Below are positions 5,322-7,115 of a stretch of DNA of 7,115 nt, piece after piece. This DNA is from Kiritimatiellia bacterium (GTDB lineage: Bacteria; Verrucomicrobiota; Kiritimatiellia; RFP12; UBA3636). The notes beneath the pieces were generated by a model. It searched no databases, was not told where the DNA came from, and saw only the letters and a list, made by a program, of their open reading frames with translations. How positions within the stretch are numbered: the first letter of the stretch is position 1; every line of letters starts with the position of its first letter. The stretch lies in the NCBI GenBank assembly GCA_017413145.1, contig JAFPUX010000047.1:1-7115 (forward strand), read 5' to 3'. The position numbers and the translations under genes were made by a program.

Positions 5322-6963
5322 ACTTCACGGAAATCACGGCGGGGTACGACGCGGCGGGGACGGGAACGGAAATGGTCTTCGATTCCGTGCGGCCCGAAAG
5401 GCCCGTCGCCGTCACTTCGACGTAGTAGGTTTCACCAACGACGGGATTCGCGAAGGTGACGGACGTTGTGTTTACGTCCGTGGGACTGGGACCGTAACCC
5501 GTCAGGTAGACGGGCTCTTTCCCGACGCCCGTTCCGGTGACGGAGAAAGTGCCGAAGGCGAAAGCACCGGCTGATTTGACGGCTCGGAAGAACAGTCTCG
5601 TGAATCCCGCTTCCGCCAGAGAATCTCCGTTTTCAAATTCTTCGATGGAATAATCTCCGGTATCGATTTCCCCATTTGTCAGGGTTTTGATTTCAACCCA
5701 ATCGGCTTGATTCGTCGAGCCGGTAGACCCGTAAACCTTGAACGTTCCCGTCACGGCCGAAACCTTGCGAAGGTGAAACGAAACCTTCGAAACGGGACCG
5801 CCGAATTCGGGTGTTCCGATCCATTGGTCGACTTGCGAAGAGCCGCTGGCCCTGAAATCGACAGGAGCATCGGACCAAGTATAGTGATTTCGGCCATTTT
5901 CAAAAATCCATCCTTCCGGAACGGTTCCGTTCGCCGCATAACTGGCGAAGTTCTGGCTTGCGATGTTGACCGGCTTGTTCGTCCACGCAAGAACCGAGAA
6001 GGCGGCGGCGTTCTGCGCGGACCACGAAACCGTGAGGGCCGATGCCGAGACGGTATACATGAGGTCCGGTTCGGAAACAGGAGGCGCCGTCAACGTCTTA
6101 ACGCCGAGAAGGGTCGCCGCTTCCGAATCGTCGGTTCCCGTGCCGTCCCCTTTCGCTACGACGCTCACGTCGTAGGTCGCACCTTCCGCAAGACCCGTCA
6201 TGGTCGCCGTCGTTCCGCTCACCGTCACGCCCGAGTTGCCCTCCGCGGGTGAGAGCGTCACGGTATATCCATTGGTGGCGTAGGTAACGGGATACCACGA
6301 CAACGTGAAGCCGAAGTAGTTGGTGGAAGGAGCCAAGAGGTTTGTCGGAGTTGCCAATTTCGGAATACCAGAGGAATATGTTTCCGTTACAACAATTTGA
6401 TCAATGCAAACGCGTCCGTCCACGGATGTAGCGAAACGGAGTTGGAACGGGTCGGGAAGAGAAGAAACGTCGGAGATAGTCCATGTTTTCTTGAGAACAT
6501 CGTTGGTTGACAAAATGTATGACGTGTTCGAAGCCGGTTCCGACGAAGTCACCGTATATCCGGACGAAACCAAATCGGTCCCTTCAACGGAAACAGTTAG
6601 AGTTCCTTTATTGACCGCGTTGGCGTTCTGAGCTGCAATGTAGAACGAAACATCGAGGACAGTGGTAGTTCCTTTTCCAGAAAGGGAGATGGGCGGAGAA
6701 ACAATGTAGCCGTAGGAAGAGGCTTGCCCGAGGCGCATGCCCGACTTTCCCTTGATAACCAAAGAACCCGTCCAGCCGTTTGAATCGGCATTGAATGTTG
6801 CAGGGGCCGATGTTCCGATTTTCGCTCCATCGGCTGTGGACGTCCAAACATAGTTGAAATCACTAAATCCTTCCTCGAAGACTTGCGCCGTTCCCGCCCC
6901 TGCGGGCGCGCAGAGGGAGAAGGAAAGAATCGCGGCGGAGAGGAAGGAAAAACGGGCTTTCAT
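5320..6963 (-). CDS. Exported beta-sandwich protein (jelly roll, FN3, split FN3), 547 aa
   Basis: Function unknown; first gene of the leftward operon. Residues 1 to about 23 form a signal peptide (basic MKAR, hydrophobic core, APAGAG). Cys18 has Leu before it, so it is not a good lipobox. Inferred modules: jelly-roll-like domain 28-196 (FEEGFS, GWTG, GMRLGQASSYG, VCIDQIVVTETY), FN3 201-292, then an FN3 whose first part (297-328, LTVSWSA) and second part (483-536, YYVEVTATG) flank a jelly-roll-like insert at 332-481 (GGPVSKVSFHL). The first module resembles the 'choice-of-anchor J' type from memory. The same order occurs in the 914-aa neighbour. The protein ends a few residues after the FN3, with no recognised anchor or sorting signal. 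Its GC content is lower than in the other genes, clearly so in the 5' half. The start ATG is chosen for the signal peptide; no Shine-Dalgarno precedes it. Glycan or surface binding is a guess. Confidence 0.92.
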   Translation of the reverse strand: MKARFSFLSAAILSFSLCAPAGAGTAQVFEEGFSDFNYVWTSTADGAKIGTSAPATFNADSNGWTGSLVIKGKSGMRLGQASSYGYIVSPPISLSGKGTTTVLDVSFYIAAQNANAVNKGTLTVSVEGTDLVSSGYTVTSSEPASNTSYILSTNDVLKKTWTISDVSSLPDPFQLRFATSVDGRVCIDQIVVTETYSSGIPKLATPTNLLAPSTNYFGFTLSWYPVTYATNGYTVTLSPAEGNSGVTVSGTTATMTGLAEGATYDVSVVAKGDGTGTDDSEAATLLGVKTLTAPPVSEPDLMYTVSASALTVSWSAQNAAAFSVLAWTNKPVNIASQNFASYAANGTVPEGWIFENGRNHYTWSDAPVDFRASGSSQVDQWIGTPEFGGPVSKVSFHLRKVSAVTGTFKVYGSTGSTNQADWVEIKTLTNGEIDTGDYSIEEFENGDSLAEAGFTRLFFRAVKSAGAFAFGTFSVTGTGVGKEPVYLTGYGPSPTDVNTTSVTFANPVVGETYYVEVTATGLSGRTESKTISVPVPAASYPAVISVK

Positions 6964-7016
6964 GGCGGGTGGTCGGGAGGGGGTTGAAAGGAGGCTTGGA
7001 GCAAAGGGGGAAAAGC
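6964..7016 (-). other. Pyrimidine-rich 5' leader without Shine-Dalgarno
   Basis: If transcription starts about 7 nt after the -10 candidate, the mRNA leader is about 80 percent C and U, with runs such as CCCCC and TCCTTTC, and no GGAGG-like element before the ATG at 6963. The complementary strand is purine-rich with several G-runs. Initiation may rely on S1-type binding or an unstructured leader. This is inference from composition. Confidence 0.4.
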
Positions 7017-7023
7017 AAGGGAA

Positions 7024-7032
7024 AGAATAGCA
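7024..7032 (-). promoter_or_regulatory. Candidate extended -10 promoter of the exported-protein operon
   Basis: On the minus strand TGCTATTCT fits the extended -10 pattern TGnTATAAT with two mismatches and lies about 60 nt upstream of the ATG. No good -35 is found 16-18 bp further upstream (TGGCCT at the 17-bp position), consistent with extended -10 or activator dependence. A small 12-bp palindrome, TTCCGGGCGGAA (7036-7047), sits in the spacer. Confidence 0.35.
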
Positions 7033-7049
7033 AATTTCCGGGCGGAAGG

Positions 7050-7078
7050 CCAGCGAAACTTTTTGTCCCCAGCGAAAC
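7050..7078. repeat. 10-bp direct repeat upstream of the operon promoter
   Basis: CCAGCGAAAC occurs at 7050-7059 and again at 7069-7078, 19 bp apart start to start, close to two helical turns. The nearer copy overlaps the expected -35 region of the leftward promoter, so the pair could be a regulator binding site. A 10-bp repeat can also arise by chance. Confidence 0.4.
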
Positions 7079-7113
7079 GGGGTCGGCGAGCGCGATGCGC
7101 CACGCCGACCCCG
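7078..7113 (-). terminator. Hairpin at the window edge, possible terminator of an upstream gene
   Basis: Eleven-bp perfect arms (7078-7088 and 7103-7113) enclose a 14-nt spacer that itself contains GCGC-GAT-GCGC, so a longer imperfect stem is possible. Read leftward it is followed only by TTTCGC, a weak U-tract. It would separate the exported-protein operon from whatever lies beyond the window. The direction of the neighbouring gene is unknown. Confidence 0.4.
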
Positions 7114-7115
7114 CG

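Noticed and set aside
6910..6963. Lipoprotein signal peptide on the 547-aa protein (Cys18)
   Set aside because: The residues before Cys18 are F-S-L, and a lipobox needs Gly, Ala or Ser at -1. An AxA cleavage site follows instead.
6966..7011. Canonical G-quadruplex on the + strand
   Set aside because: Several G-runs exist, but the last one is separated by about 20 nt, outside the usual short-loop rule. At most a weak two-tetrad form is possible.

Overview
This window is GC-rich bacterial DNA. The + strand coding region is very rich (51 of 60 bases G or C at 1921-1980). It suggests a diderm bacterium, because it carries an apolipoprotein N-acyltransferase (Lnt). The style of the secreted proteins (jelly-roll-like modules, Ig-like and fibronectin III domains, no LPXTG or PEP-CTERM tail) and the type of MnmA fit the Verrucomicrobiota/Kiritimatiellae/Lentisphaerae neighbourhood. 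That placement is from memory of such families and is not proven here.

Layout. From 1 to 2296 there are two + strand housekeeping genes: the 3' three quarters of lnt, cut by the window edge, and a complete mnmA (tRNA wobble-uridine 2-thiolation). Their start and stop overlap by 4 bp (GTGA) and mnmA has a clear Shine-Dalgarno. From 2297 to 2564 lies a gene-free gap between converging genes. It holds three strong inverted repeats, an AT-rich island and a plausible + strand promoter. From 2565 to 6963 there are two minus-strand genes in one operon, read right to left: first a 547-aa and then a 914-aa exported protein made only of beta-sandwich modules. The second gene's Shine-Dalgarno overlaps the stop codon of the first. 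From 6964 to 7115 is the upstream region of that operon, with an extended -10 candidate, a pyrimidine-rich leader without Shine-Dalgarno, a 10-bp direct repeat and a hairpin at the window edge.

How the genes relate. lnt and mnmA are coupled by position, not by pathway: one works on lipoproteins in the inner membrane, the other on tRNA in the cytosol. The two exported proteins are paralogues with a collinear domain order: jelly roll, FN3, then an FN3 that appears to be split by an inserted jelly-roll-like domain. The 914-aa protein looks like the 547-aa design with added jelly-roll and Ig-like modules. No enzyme active site was recognised in either, so binding or adhesion at the cell surface or outside the cell is the most that can be inferred.

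The points most worth follow-up are the nested domain in both exported proteins, the MnmA that lacks the second catalytic cysteine, and the hairpin-rich intergenic region that may encode a small RNA.
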